Assembly: GCA_963383645.1 (NCBI GenBank)
Contig: OY726561.1
Coordinates: 24,260,795-24,324,794, forward strand
DNA from: Muscardinus avellanarius
Lineage: Eukaryota; Chordata; Mammalia; Rodentia; Gliridae
Direction: 5' to 3'
Length of the DNA: 64,000 nucleotides
Shown: piece by piece, positions 31,952 through 43,079 of the stretch
Layout: each line of letters begins with the position of its first letter
Numbering within the stretch: position 1 is the first letter of the stretch
Program-made: the position numbers and the translations under genes
The notes under the pieces: generated by a model
Database searches by the model: none
What the model saw: the letters and a program-made list of their open reading frames with translations, nothing else
What the model was told of the DNA's origin: nothing

Positions 31952-32720
31952 ATGGGGAGTCGAACCTTTATACTAGCAGATGCCCTGAGAGCCTGTCTGC
32001 CTTGATACGAGTTGGGAAATAGGTTGCGGTGGCCCAGGAATAGTTAGGAACTTTTATAAGCGGTCTGGTATCCTTCCAAATGCTCTCCCCCATCAGCTTC
32101 CATTTATTTTCCCACCAGCTGCCATTTTGTGATGGCGCGTAGTCACTGCCTGGTGATGTCACAGTCGCCATCTTGGCCCGCGCCAGACTGCAATTTTGCT
32201 GGGCGGCCCGCGTGGGCGCGCCCTAGGTGCTGTGGAAAACGCCGGGGCTGGGGCGACACCCTCTGCCCGTGGGGAGTCTGCGTTGCCATTCTTGCCAGAC
32301 ACCAGCCCCGGGACGCGCTCTTTGTGAGTATAGGTCCGTCACAGCTGACAGAACCTTAACATAGCATCTAAGTTTTAATTCCAGAGAGAAACAGGCGGAA
32401 ATGGAGCATACACTCCGACTTTGCCAAAAAGCAGATCCCTGGTAGCTGCCCTTTGGCTGGCGGTGGCGGCTCAGCCCCCTGGAGCGCCACCTACGTGTGG
32501 AGGACTGCAACAACAACTACCTCCAGGAGCCTGCCTCAAGTGGGGCAAAGCCACGCCTACCAATCAGACTGCTCGGCGTGTGGCCAGGAGGGCCACTGGA
32601 ACAGTGCCCTTGGAAAAGGGTGAGCCCCAGGTGCCTCAACACAGGGGGAGCACCTTTCCAGACCAGGCCCCGCCGCTGGCCCTACTCAGCCTGGCTGAAG
32701 ACTGATGGCTCCTGGATCCC
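31952..32720 (+). pseudogene. gag: gag / gag-pro junction relic of LTR element
   Basis: ATG at 31,952 opens an MGSR start, with Gly2 suitable for myristoylation, but reaches TGA after 17 codons. Around 32,570-32,610 a CX2CX4H zinc-knuckle start (CSACGQEGH) can be read; its last Cys is only available in another frame, so it is broken by an indel. A third frame ends in LALLSLAED at 32,702, reminiscent of the gag-pro junction of class I elements. Most of gag and all of pol and env are missing. I infer a deletion derivative of a coding class I ERV. Confidence 0.65.
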
Positions 32721-33046
32721 TCAACCTCCATCCTCTTTGCCAGCTCAGGGTAGCTCTCCAGGTACTGAGTAAGCCAGTCTCCTTTTTGGTCGCCTGCTCA
32801 ATCTCATGATTTGTTTTTTTCTTTAATAGCCCTTGCCTGTTCAAGCCTCCTCAAGCGCACATCACTAAGCTGTCCAGGGTAACCTCCAATTCGCACTGCA
32901 GCTATCCACCCACCTGCCCCCCCCCTTCTGGGGGACTGGATTCCCGACTCCTCCCGGCCTGGGGCCCCTGACGACGCCCCTTGACAGCAGGAAGAAGCTA
33001 GAGGGTCCAATCGTCATCCATTATCCCTACCATCAAAAGGCCGGAA
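32721..33046 (+). other. 3' non-coding part and weak polypurine tract
   Basis: No protein motif seen. The bases before the 3' LTR, 'aaaaggccggaa', are the best polypurine-tract candidate but are interrupted by two Cs. Confidence 0.6.
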
Positions 33047-33370
33047 TGTTAAGTTGGGTCCTGCACTCATGTGACTTTGTGTCACATGACCTCTGCAGGG
33101 CAAGGGAGGGGCTGAAACCCCTGCGAGAATTGGGCATTCCCGCGAGTAAACCCTCATCTCGCGAGATGCATGCCTTTAAAAGGAGAGCCCGCGTCCTCAA
33201 GCTTCGGACAGGCGCGCAGGCCCCACGGTGCCTCGCCCTGATCCCCGGGAGAGCCGTGCCATTAAAACTTTACATGCCACGTGTACCGGACCTCTCTCGT
33301 GTTTTTCACACTCCGCCGTATGCACATTATTTTTATTTTACTCGCATTTAATTTTTTATTTTACTTATCA
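33047..33370 (+). repeat. 3' LTR of young LTR element
   Basis: 324 bp, identical to 29,865-30,188 except T for C at 33,122. Followed by the TATAG target duplication. Confidence 0.95.
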
Positions 33371-33519
33371 TATAGGACACCTATAGTGAAGATAGGAAAA
33401 AAATTAAGGTTTTGGAAATAAGTTTTCCAGAACTGGTAATTAATAACTTCCACAAGATTCAAAACAATACTTCTGCCTGATCTCAATATTTTAACTTGAG
33501 CTTTCTTTTCTTTTCTTTT

Positions 33520-33716
33520 TTTTATTTTTTGGAGGTTCTGGAGTACCTGGAAACCCTTCTACCTCCAGGCTATACTCCCAGACCTATTTTATACATTTTT
33601 TTACAATTTGGAAACAGGGTCTCTTAATCCAGCAAGGCCGGCTTCGAACCTGTGCGATCCTCCTGTCTCTGCCTCCCAAGCCTGGGGATTACAAGTGTGC
33701 ACCACCACACCTGGCA
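33520..33716 (-). repeat. B1-dID SINE (young subtype)
   Basis: T/C-rich tail complement, 'ggaaacccttctacctcc', linker 'gaaacagggtctctta', B1 arm ending 'caccaccacacctggc'. Confidence 0.92.
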
Positions 33717-33949
33717 AGCTTATTTTTTAATATTCAATCATAAATAATTTAAGAATAGAGAAAATGAGGCATGTGTGTAGAATCCTTGATAAATGTTTTT
33801 GAAAATGTTAATATCTTCTCATACCAATTTGATAAGTATAAAACATATTATTGACAATAAAACTAATGTTACTCAAAAAAGGGGTCTGATTTTTATGTGG
33901 TGCAATAATTTTCTTACTTTTGAGTCTTTAAGAAAGAATTAAGATTAAT
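33717..33949. other. AT-rich non-coding DNA, nothing recognised
   Basis: No repeat or exon that I can support. Confidence 0.45.
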
Positions 33950-34158
33950 TAGTCAGTTGTGGTGGCACATCCTTGTAACCCTAGTACTTGGGAGGCTGAG
34001 ACAAGAGGATTGCAGTTTTGTTGTCAGACTCAGCTTAAGTAGATGGGGGAAAGCTGTTTGAGGCTTTCCACAACTTAGTGAGACCCTATTTCAAAATAAA
34101 TAATAAAAATAGGGCTGAGGGTTTAGCTCAGATGTAGAATGCCCTCGAGTTCAATCCC
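33950..34158 (+). repeat. B1-dID SINE split by a solo LTR (left part)
   Basis: B1 arm 'cctagtacttgggaggctg', linker 'ctatttcaaaataaataat', ID arm through 'gagttcaatccc', where the LTR enters. The tail resumes at 34,615. Confidence 0.9.
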
Positions 34159-34608
34159 TGTCGGGAATCCAGCCGGACAGCTGGCGGCGCTTGGAGAGAT
34201 GATGAGTACCAACGACTCAAACACAAACCCAGGAGCCGGGAGTCAAGTCAAGCGAGATCTCATTTATTTCTCTCCAAGCAGTCCTATATATAGCACCAAG
34301 CCACGACGGGAATTTCCATGAGAAATAGCCTAGCCTATCCGGGATAAAGATCACTCTCACGTAGTTTACAGCCAATCCCAGGCCAGTACACGAGCCATTC
34401 ATGTGTGCTGAAAGCTCCTTTAAAGGTAGAAAGGGAAAAACCGCTCAGTCTCCCCACCCATAGTGAATGGGGAAACCACGCCTTCCTAGCTTCCTCCAGG
34501 CGCCATCTTTGCCCCTTTTCTGCTGAATCACTTTACTTAAAGTTTTGCCTTAGGCCGTAGGCCGCTTAGGCCGAATCTCCTTAGGCGCTGTATAGACACA
34601 CCCCATCA
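34159..34608 (-). repeat. Solo LTR of the class II ERV family
   Basis: 450 bp, the same family and orientation as the LTRs at 22,687 and 27,065. A perfect 6-bp TSD AATCCC lies at 34,153-34,158 and 34,609-34,614. No internal sequence is present, so the provirus was removed by LTR-LTR recombination. Confidence 0.95.
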
Positions 34609-34630
34609 AATCCCCAGTACTGAAAAAGAA
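34609..34630 (+). repeat. SINE tail after solo LTR
   Basis: AATCCC followed by 'cagtactgaaaaag', completing the ID arm of the SINE at 33,950. Confidence 0.85.
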
Positions 34631-35349
34631 AGACTGGTTGATATGGGGCGTCTCTTCTTACAGGTCTATTCTCCAGTGGATTTTAATAAATGTAGTATGA
34701 GGACTAATGAAAGCTGTAGAAAAACAAAAATTGATTTGTAACCCAGAGAAAATTTAGAAAATGGAAAATATGGTGCAGCTCCTGAACATGGGATGGACTC
34801 TCAAAATGCAGGAGCTACTAAAGTTCTTGTAAGAGGGTGTGCTTTTACCCCTTTTTGGGGCTTCTATTTTTTTTTTTTTTTTTTTTTTTATTAGTAAGAA
34901 CTAAGTCTTGAGGATCCAATGTTTTTGGACAAAATTTGGTTCTTAGTTTGAATAATTATCATAAGGATTGGAGGACTATAACTTCCTGGGTCTCTGTTGT
35001 TGACTGCCTTCCCTTTTTATCACACTTGAAATTTATTTATACCAGTTGTCTTCAAAATGTAAGCCTTAAAAGGGGCTGAAGTTTTGGGTTTTGTTTTGAT
35101 TTCCTGGTCATTGTTGCCCTTATGTCTTATTAACCTTCCCTATTTTTGATATATATTCATACATATATATGTTTTTCTTTCTAGGTCCTGTGCCCTGCCT
35201 CATGGTGAGATTTTATGTTCTTATGTCTTTTGCCATTTATCTTTTATTTCTGCAGAGAAATTATAGATTTCACTTGTGGCTATGTCCTTGTTGAGTCATC
35301 AGTCTTTTCCTTTCTAAAGAAAAATGTAATACCACATGTAAATTATTTT
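34631..35349. other. Non-coding DNA with a T22 run
   Basis: A T-run at about 34,868-34,889 has no recognisable SINE or L1 beside it. Nothing else recognised. Confidence 0.45.
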
Positions 35350-35393
35350 TGAGAGACAGAGAAAGAGAGAGATAGAGATAGAGATAGAGGAGA

Positions 35394-35463
<70 letters not shown>
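35350..35463. repeat. (GA)n microsatellite
   Basis: GA/GATA-type imperfect repeats, then about 29 uninterrupted GA units. Homopurine tract. Confidence 0.96.
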
Positions 35464-35465
<2 letters not shown>

Positions 35466-36697
35466 TTGGGCAACAGGAGAATGAGTAAAAAGCACTTGAT
35501 GAATGACTTTATATTCCCATGTGGCTAATTGTAAATTTCCAGGGGCAGAAATCTGACAATGACTTTAATAAATCTTGTGTCTTTCTTTGTATCTCTTTTG
35601 ACATATGCTTCTAGGTCGATGCCACTAGCACATTTGGTTTCTTCCTTCCTGGGCAGCACAGATCTATTCAGTGCTAAGCATGACAGGAGTGACTGGTAGA
35701 GGACTTTTCAAAGGATTTAGTCATCACTCAGGGAAGAGTAAGAAGGAAAGGCCATTTGTAAGATCCAAAGAAGAACAAAGTCCCCATTAAGAACTGAGAC
35801 TTGAACATCACTTAAAGGTGTCTCCTATCTAGTCTCAGGTGTCACTTGAAATTTATTGAAACTTCAAGCACAAAGTGAGATAGGGTGAGATTAAAGGTCT
35901 AACAACCTTATACTTCTTTTATGAAATAAGTTGCCAGGGTGATAGCTAAAATCATGATTCATTTTGGTCTTATTTTTGTGCATATTATTTTGGACCATTT
36001 GTGTCATGCAAAATTTTGTATATTCTAAAATTTCTAAAGATTATCTGGAGGAAAATAGGGTAAGGCATATGATAGAGATAGACCTGAATGGGTTAACTTT
36101 TCATCTTCCTCAACATCTCACCTGACACAGAGAAGAAAGAACCGTAGGGTAATTTCTGCATACCATGTGATCATTAGTTAAAATTTTTAAAATCTAGTTT
36201 AAAAAAGTATCCCTTGCTTTGCTTTTCATGTTGGGCACACATGAATTAAATAAAAATAGATGTTGTAATTCATAAGAGTGAAGTAATTTAAGTCAAAAAT
36301 TGGTTTATATTCATTTACATGCTTACTAATACTTCAACATGATTTCCCCAAATTTAAAAGTAACATAATATTGCACACAATTTAAAAATCTTTGTTTTCC
36401 TATTTAATGTCAATAAGTCTAGTTACAATAGAAAAAAAATAATGTTATGTGTATATATTAATGTGTCACTATGGATCTCAATACTACTTGTAAATAAAAT
36501 ATACCAATAAAAACCAAATTATAAATCTAGGGGGATATGATCAGTTCTAAGACAACTAAAAAAAGTACATGGTCCAGAATTGAGCATATTTTCAATTTAT
36601 TTACAATGTCAGAGCTCAAATTTCCACTCTGCCATATATAAGATGTGAAGCAAAATAAAAATATTTTAAGTCTCTGCCCTAAATTATTCATTTATAA
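35464..36697. other. AT-rich non-coding DNA, nothing recognised
   Basis: No repeat or exon that I can support. Confidence 0.5.
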
Positions 36698-36712
36698 AAT
36701 CAGCTGCTCTCT

Positions 36713-36918
36713 AGCCGGGCATGGTGGGGCACGCTTGTCATCCCCACACTTGGGAGGTGGAGACAGGAGGATCCCGCAGGTTTGAAGCCAGCCTCGCTGA
36801 TTTAAGAGACCCTGTTTCCAAATAAAAATATAAGAACAGGCTTGGTAGTGTAGCCCGGATGTAAAAGGGTTTTCAGAAACCCCAGTACCACCAAACAAAA
36901 AAAAAAAAAAAAGAAAAA
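36713..36918 (+). repeat. B1-dID SINE (young subtype)
   Basis: Starts 'agccgggcatggtgg', ends 'aaccccagtaccacc' plus an A-rich tail. Candidate TSD 'aaaatcagctg' before and 'aaaatcagttg' after. Confidence 0.93.
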
Positions 36919-36930
36919 AAATCAGTTGTT

Positions 36931-37468
36931 TTTATGAATGTGGTACAACTATTTATCACTAAGTATAAATCACTTAGAAAAATATGAAACACATATTAAA
37001 TAATGATTCAAGTTTAATTTCAACAGTTTGTGTATTAACAGTCAATTATTATAAATTTGAGAAATGTATACTCTATAATTCTGCATATGTTTTCCATGAC
37101 AGACAAATGTAATACAGTTTATACCAGTGACTAGGGTATGCACAGTTATTAAATTTCAAATTTAATGCTTTAATGTAGAAAACATTCTGTTGCAGAAATA
37201 AATAAGCCTACGCTATTTTGACATAAATGTTCATGTAGCAATTGATGTCACTTTTCAAAATAAAATGAAGAATTTATATAATTTCCTAACTAATGTGGTC
37301 TCAAATATTTACATTAAAAGTGAGTTTTATTCTCCTGACCTTCCCTAGATTTATGGTAATCATATTAGAAAATAATTATAATTTTATATATCTAAATGTA
37401 CAAATAAATAGTTAGGCACAAATTATCTTTATTTGCATACATCCTTCAAAAGTGCTATTCCTAGTTCA

Positions 37469-37471
<3 letters not shown>
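36931..37471. other. AT-rich non-coding DNA, nothing recognised
   Basis: No repeat or exon that I can support. Confidence 0.5.

Positions 37472-37518
<47 letters not shown>
37472..37518. repeat. (AT)n microsatellite
   Basis: About 23 uninterrupted AT units, able to form cruciforms. Confidence 0.96.
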
Positions 37519-37520
<2 letters not shown>

Positions 37521-40500
37521 ATATTTGTATGTATGCTTGTATATATAAATTAAGAATGTATACACATTATATGTAAAGTTGAATATGTGTGTGTATGTGG
37601 ATATATTATATAATAAAAAGTATTGATTTTACTTTAATATTGAAGAATAACAGAAACCTATAGAGAATGGGTTTTACTTTTAAGAACAGGAAGTAGTCTA
37701 AATTTTTCAAATTAATATGGGAGTATTTGTTTGTTTAGCACTGTGCCATAAACACCAACATCTTTCTCACCACACTTTAGATTCCTTAGTTAAGTGACAT
37801 TGGTATAATGTATTAGATTCTTACCTCTCTGTGCTGGCTTATTTCCTTGGTTCTTTGGAGTGTGACTGTATGTGTCTCTAGGTATATATGCCAGACTAAA
37901 GGGAACTCTCAGTGAATCATGCTTAGCAAAGACAGAATTGAAGTCATCATTCTGCGCAAATTAAGGTGTCTTGGATGAGATGAAAGGGTTTTACTCTGGG
38001 ATTAGCTTATTTTCTGTCTCTCAAGGATGTACAAACCTTCCCAAGAAAACTCTCACCTCCCTGCCTCAACCTGAAGATGAATTTTTAACACTGCCAATGA
38101 CTTTACATTGCCATTATGGCTCAGGAATCATGAACGGAAGGTCCACATATTAAAAATTTTGTCATAATGTGAACTTTGCTCTATCTCATTTTCTGAATGA
38201 AATTTTTTTTCCAACTCATTAAAAAGAGCTGAAGAGGGGGGGTGAGATAACTTTTTTATCTTTATCTTTTAGAGATTAGGGGAACCTAGTCAAACAAGGT
38301 GTACACCTAAGTCTCTTGTAGCAGAGTGCAATTTAATAATTCTCCTGAGAAGTGTATTAGATAAACATTCAGAGAGTAAGTTTATCAGATTTGTAATAAA
38401 ATAACAGCATCAATATTTTTTGGTTACTCTCCAGTAAGGATCATGAAGAATACTGCAAAATCTCTAAAGAACTTTTGCAATAAACTAAGTACTTACAACT
38501 ATATACCAATGTAGCTCAATTACTAAACTGAACTAAAAGTATTTATCTCATATAGAAAAATTGGATGTGGTTTTATAGTAGATTTTCAATTATTAATATT
38601 TATGTCAATAATTGTTTAACACTGCATATGTTAATACATATTGAAAGAAAACATATATAGACAAGTATGTAAAATTGAGAAATAAACATGACAAAAGTAT
38701 TTATTAAATAGACAGTATGAATGCATATCAAGTGATGTACCATTTTAGTGACAATATTAATTTATCATTTTTATAATGGGTCCATTAATGAGAACTGATA
38801 ATGGCAATTGACAATGTCAATTGAAAAATAGGCAAATATTTAATAAGAGTATAAGAATAAAAACTACATAAAAGTACATTTTTCCTGTTTTTGTAATCTC
38901 TAATTGCAAAAAATTACACATTTAAGTAACCATCTGTTTTCTTGAAGAAGAAATAATTTTCTTTTCTCTCTCTCCTCTTGAAGACAGCTGTTAGGCAGGA
39001 GGACACAGCTGAAATGTACTGCTCATCTCATATGAAGCATGAGACAGACTCCACTAATCCTTAAGATTAAAAACTTTGCTTCTCACAAAAGTGCCATGAC
39101 TTCTTTCAATCATAACTTCTTTCAATCAATCCATACACAATGAAGACAAAAATGTTTCTGATTTCCATCACATTGTATATCTTAATCACAAATATAGCTT
39201 AAGAATAGCATTTCATATAAATGAAATTGTACCTTATGCACATTTTAGTGTTCTGTCTCCATTCGTTCACCATGTTGATTCATAAAATGTAGGAATCAAG
39301 TAGCCAACTGAGAAAGATGGTTTGTGGAATTCTTAGGATAACAAGGAGAAATTTTAAAAAGCCCAGTTCAAAGAAGAGGCATGATGGTTTAATAACTGGC
39401 ACAGACCAAGAGATGAGTATAAATATTAATTTAATACTTATACCTGTTTAATAATTATGAAAATAGAAGAAAAACCAACAAAAATAGCTTTAACTAAAGA
39501 CATTGTGTTTGGCGATTTTATGATAGTTGTGGTAGACTTAGACAAGAGGCTTCTTAAAAAAAAAATCATTAGAGTAGAAACATTGAAGTAACTAATACCA
39601 GTACTTGTAATCATTTAAACTGTAATTTTAATGAAACAAAGTTTAAAAATTAACTGTGGACTTACATATACTTTATTTATGAAATGAAACAGATTCCACA
39701 ACTGCAGATAGAAAGAAACTTCATTGATTCTCTCATTCTAAAGTCTAATCGAGGTACCCAGGTCTCTTCTAACTGGAAATCCAAATAATTCCTATATCAT
39801 GTATGTTTAATATATTTTAACAAGGTTTTGTACTCCTGCCCATAGTTTTATAGTCATTTGGGAACTTTAATCTAAAAAAAGGATTAATCAATGCAGCAGA
39901 GAGTCAGAAAGACTGAAAGTCGTGTAAGAGTAGGCAGTATTGAAATATAGGAACAATTTCTTTCAAAATAAAGCAGGTTCAGCCAAGTGGGGCTGAGAAA
40001 TTTCCTAGAAAGAGTAAATTGTCAGTATCACGTTATCCTTTTCTTTAGATTATAAGAAAATCAAGCAACGGTCTTATTTGGGGCTGAGTACAGAAAAACT
40101 TGTATTCTATTAATGTAATCAGTTATGGGAATAGGCACAACTTTGAACTCTTAAAAGCAACTTGTTTTACCTAGATATTGAAATTATATTTAAGCAATAT
40201 TATGGAAAGACAAGGCTCAGGTAAAGAATATTCTTATATACTATTTCCTAGCAAAAATTAGTTTGAATAAATTTCTCCTTGCTATTTTTATAATAAGAAT
40301 GGTAAAAATGTCCCAGTTACTATGAATTTTGCAAAAAAGTAAAGTAAAAGAAAAAATAGCAAGAATATTCACCAGAATAAATACCATTATTTCTTAGTAA
40401 CCACTGGGTACTGCTTTCGAGGAATTCTATGAGTATAAAATAACAAGGATGCTAAAGTCCTTTATGTAAAATGCTGTAGTATTTGTAGACAACCTATGCT

Positions 40501-40647
40501 CATTCTCTCATGTACTTTAAATTACTTCTAGATTATTTATAATACCTAATGAAATGTAAATGCTGTGCAAATAGTTGTACTCTATTGTTTGGGGAATAAT
40601 TACAAGAAAAATTTTGTCCATATTCAGCACAGATGCAATTGTTTTTT
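37519..40647. other. AT-rich non-coding DNA, nothing recognised
   Basis: About 3.1 kb without recognisable repeat or exon. A short 16-bp tandem 'acttctttcaatcat' occurs near 39,100. One of the longest repeat-poor stretches here. Confidence 0.5.
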
Positions 40648-40740
40648 TAATGTATTTGGCCCACAGATGGTTGAATCCACAGATATAGAACTAACAGGGA
40701 TGGAGGAACAATGGGATGGAGGAACAACTGAGTTTGAAAA
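40648..40740 (+). mobile_element. Possible MER2/Tigger-type DNA transposon fragment
   Basis: 'ttggcccacagatggttgaa' and 'ccacagatatagaac' resemble the end of Tigger-related MER2-like repeats. It contains a local duplication of 'atggaggaacaa'. Weak; short fragment. Confidence 0.4.
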
Positions 40741-41251
40741 TTACCTACTGCAGAAGCCCAAAGATAATTGGGGATAATATTCCAAAGAAAGAGTAGAATT
40801 TATGAAGAAAGAACATAAGTCATTAAGCCAAAAAGAGCCAAGTTGCTTGAGAGTAAGAATGATTATAATAGAAATGAAATTATGCGAGGATTAAGAAAGA
40901 AAATTAAAACTGGGAGATTTTATGAAAGAATCCAGGGCTATCAGGAAATGGTATGTCTTTGGAATCCTGGCCTAAGCATCACATCTACTCATTATTAGGC
41001 ATATGTTTTCACAGTTGTTTCACACTTCTCTCTATAGAGCATCTTTCCATGTACTGCAAGCTGGATCATGCAGAATTTGGGAGTCTGAAGCAAATCTCTT
41101 TACGAGAGTTGTTCCCTCTTATTATGAAACAGTCAAGATGTTATATCACTACCTCTCAAAAGTCACCAAATGAGGGTGGAATTTGATCTTGGGTGTAATT
41201 TGTTCTTCAGGGATGCAGCTCTCTTCAGGAGCTGAAACAAACCATTACTGA
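40741..41251. other. Non-coding DNA, nothing recognised
   Basis: The 77-codon frame at 40,953-41,186 has no recognised domain. Confidence 0.45.
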
Positions 41252-41416
41252 GATGAGGTGTCTGCTAGAGGTGTCTGCTGGCTTCTTTCCCTGTATCTAT
41301 GCAGCAGGTACTTTTCTGAAGGGGAATATGGATGAACTATCTCTTTGACTTCCCCTGCATCTATGCATCAGGTTCTTTTCTGAAGTGAAATATGGATGAA
41401 ATATCTCTATGACTTC
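41252..41416 (+). repeat. 64-bp tandem duplication beside a short repeat
   Basis: Two units, 41,289-41,352 and 41,353-41,416, share 'ctatgca', 'cttttctgaag' and 'aatatggatgaa', with about eight mismatches. Just upstream 'gaggtgtctgct' is also repeated twice. Confidence 0.88.
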
Positions 41417-42356
41417 CCCAGTGCACACCCTGTGATTCTTGGAGATACCATTTCATAGATGGTCAGGGAGCAGTGTGTCCAGGAATCCAGGGTGTGCTTT
41501 TCAAGAAGGGAAACTTAAAATAAGTTAGTTTAGTGAACGATGGCCACAATTATAGGTATTCTCAGGGTCACTCATAGACTCTCTTTCATTCTTGATTCTT
41601 TTTCACCTTAAATCTTCTTTTATCACCTCTGCTGGCCTTAGGGGTGACCCAGAGACTAGTCCCTTTGATAGTCCAGACAATTCAAGCCAGATTACTCTAT
41701 TTGCCTTTTTTACAATTGCCACAATTGTGAAATAAATTATCATAATGAACCTAAATTAACTACCTGACCTTCACATGCATTCTTCTCTTGTTACATAAGA
41801 ATATGTAACCACATTCTTATCTTTCCTTGATGATCATTTTCAATTACCATTTCCCATAAAATGACTCCATTTCTTGTCTGCTTATCCTTGAAATGAAAAG
41901 AACATGTCCAAGTGTCAGCTATAGCTTACAGTACAGTGAGGCACTTCTATTTGGCAAATTTTTGATCATATTGAAAACTAGAATATCTAATATACATGGC
42001 CAATAGTTGCAGTCCTAGAAAGTACAAGGTTGCCTCTGGAACACTGGATGGATGGCTTCTGTTTCCATGTTTTGTATCACAAAACTATGCTTTTTTTTCT
42101 TTTGGGCCACAAAACTATAATGAGGTTTTTGATGAAATGTGTATATCATCTAGTAGAGGATGGTATCCCATATTTTACCTCTAGACCAGGTATGTGATAG
42201 CCATTGATTCAATTCTGTATCTGAGAGGAGTGCATATTATGACATGTCAAGTTGATTTCATATTGAGACCTACACAGATGCAGAAAAGAGGGTCCTCTGG
42301 TTAGAAGTGATATTAGGTGGGACTGAATCCAGTGGATTAACACTGTAAAAATCTCA
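41417..42356. other. Non-coding DNA, nothing recognised
   Basis: No repeat or exon that I can support. Confidence 0.5.
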
Positions 42357-42582
42357 AATAGTGATGCTTTTTTTTTTTTTTTGGTGGTGGTACTGGGGTT
42401 CCTGGAAGCCTTTCTACCTCTGGGCTACACTCCCAGACCCATTTTCATATTTTTACTTGGAAACAGGGTCTCTTAAGCCAGCACGGCTGACTTCGAACCA
42501 GTGCGATCCTCCTCTCTCCACCTCCCAAGTGAGGGGATTACAAACATGTGCCACCACGTCCGGCTTAATAGTGATGCTTTTT
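42357..42582 (-). repeat. B1-dID SINE (young subtype) with 16-bp TSD
   Basis: The minus-strand SINE body (about 42,373-42,566) begins with poly(T) and ends 'gccaccacgtccggctt'. 'aatagtgatgcttttt' flanks both sides (42,357 and 42,567). Confidence 0.94.
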
Positions 42583-43079
42583 GAGGTTCTTAGGGCAAGA
42601 AAGACAAACTCATATCAAAATGGTGTTTTTTCTTCTTCTGAAGATAAATGCTAGACATCCCAACATGGAAATAATTTAATGCAACCATTTTGCCATTAAA
42701 GGCTTAGATGTTCTCCTAGAAAAATAATGCATACTTGGAGCTAAGTATTGGTAGTTACTCTTTCCACACTGTCTGTTTGGCAATTGCAACAGCTAGATCA
42801 GCCTTGATAGGGGCAGAGTTAATTCCGTTGGGCCTATGTTTATCTACAAGAGTAAGCACTGTTTGACTATGTGTAATGTTAGTTCTGAGAAGGTCAATGG
42901 CAGGTATGGGTGGATGTCTACCTAATCAGTCATTTTGTCTCCTTGGTTATTTAAATCAAAGTCTGTGATGGAATTTCCCCAGGTAGCTGTTAATATTTTG
43001 TGAAAGATCTTCATAATTTCTGTCCAGTACTATGTTTTGTCCTCTTAGCCCTAGTACTGAATTTCTTGCCTCTTATCTT
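42583..43079. other. Non-coding DNA, nothing recognised
   Basis: No repeat or exon that I can support. Confidence 0.45.

Larger units (their letters stand above)
29865..33370 (+). mobile_element. Very young non-autonomous LTR retrotransposon, class I-like
   Basis: A 3.5-kb element with 324-bp LTRs, TG...CA ends and a 5-bp TSD. The LTRs differ at one site (C at 29,940, T at 33,122), a CpG-to-TpG transition. The internal part is GC-rich and CpG-rich and has no frame with a retroviral enzyme: a duplicated leader, a 44-bp tandem array, a very short gag-start remnant, a zinc-knuckle relic, a gag/pro-junction-like segment, then non-coding sequence. It must be mobilised in trans, like mouse VL30 or ETn in principle. 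The class I assignment rests on the 5-bp TSD and the zinc-knuckle/pro-junction style. Confidence 0.92.

Noticed and set aside
34868..34889. T22 run as a SINE or L1 tail
   Set aside because: Neither side shows the ID arm or L1 3' UTR that follows every other such tail here.
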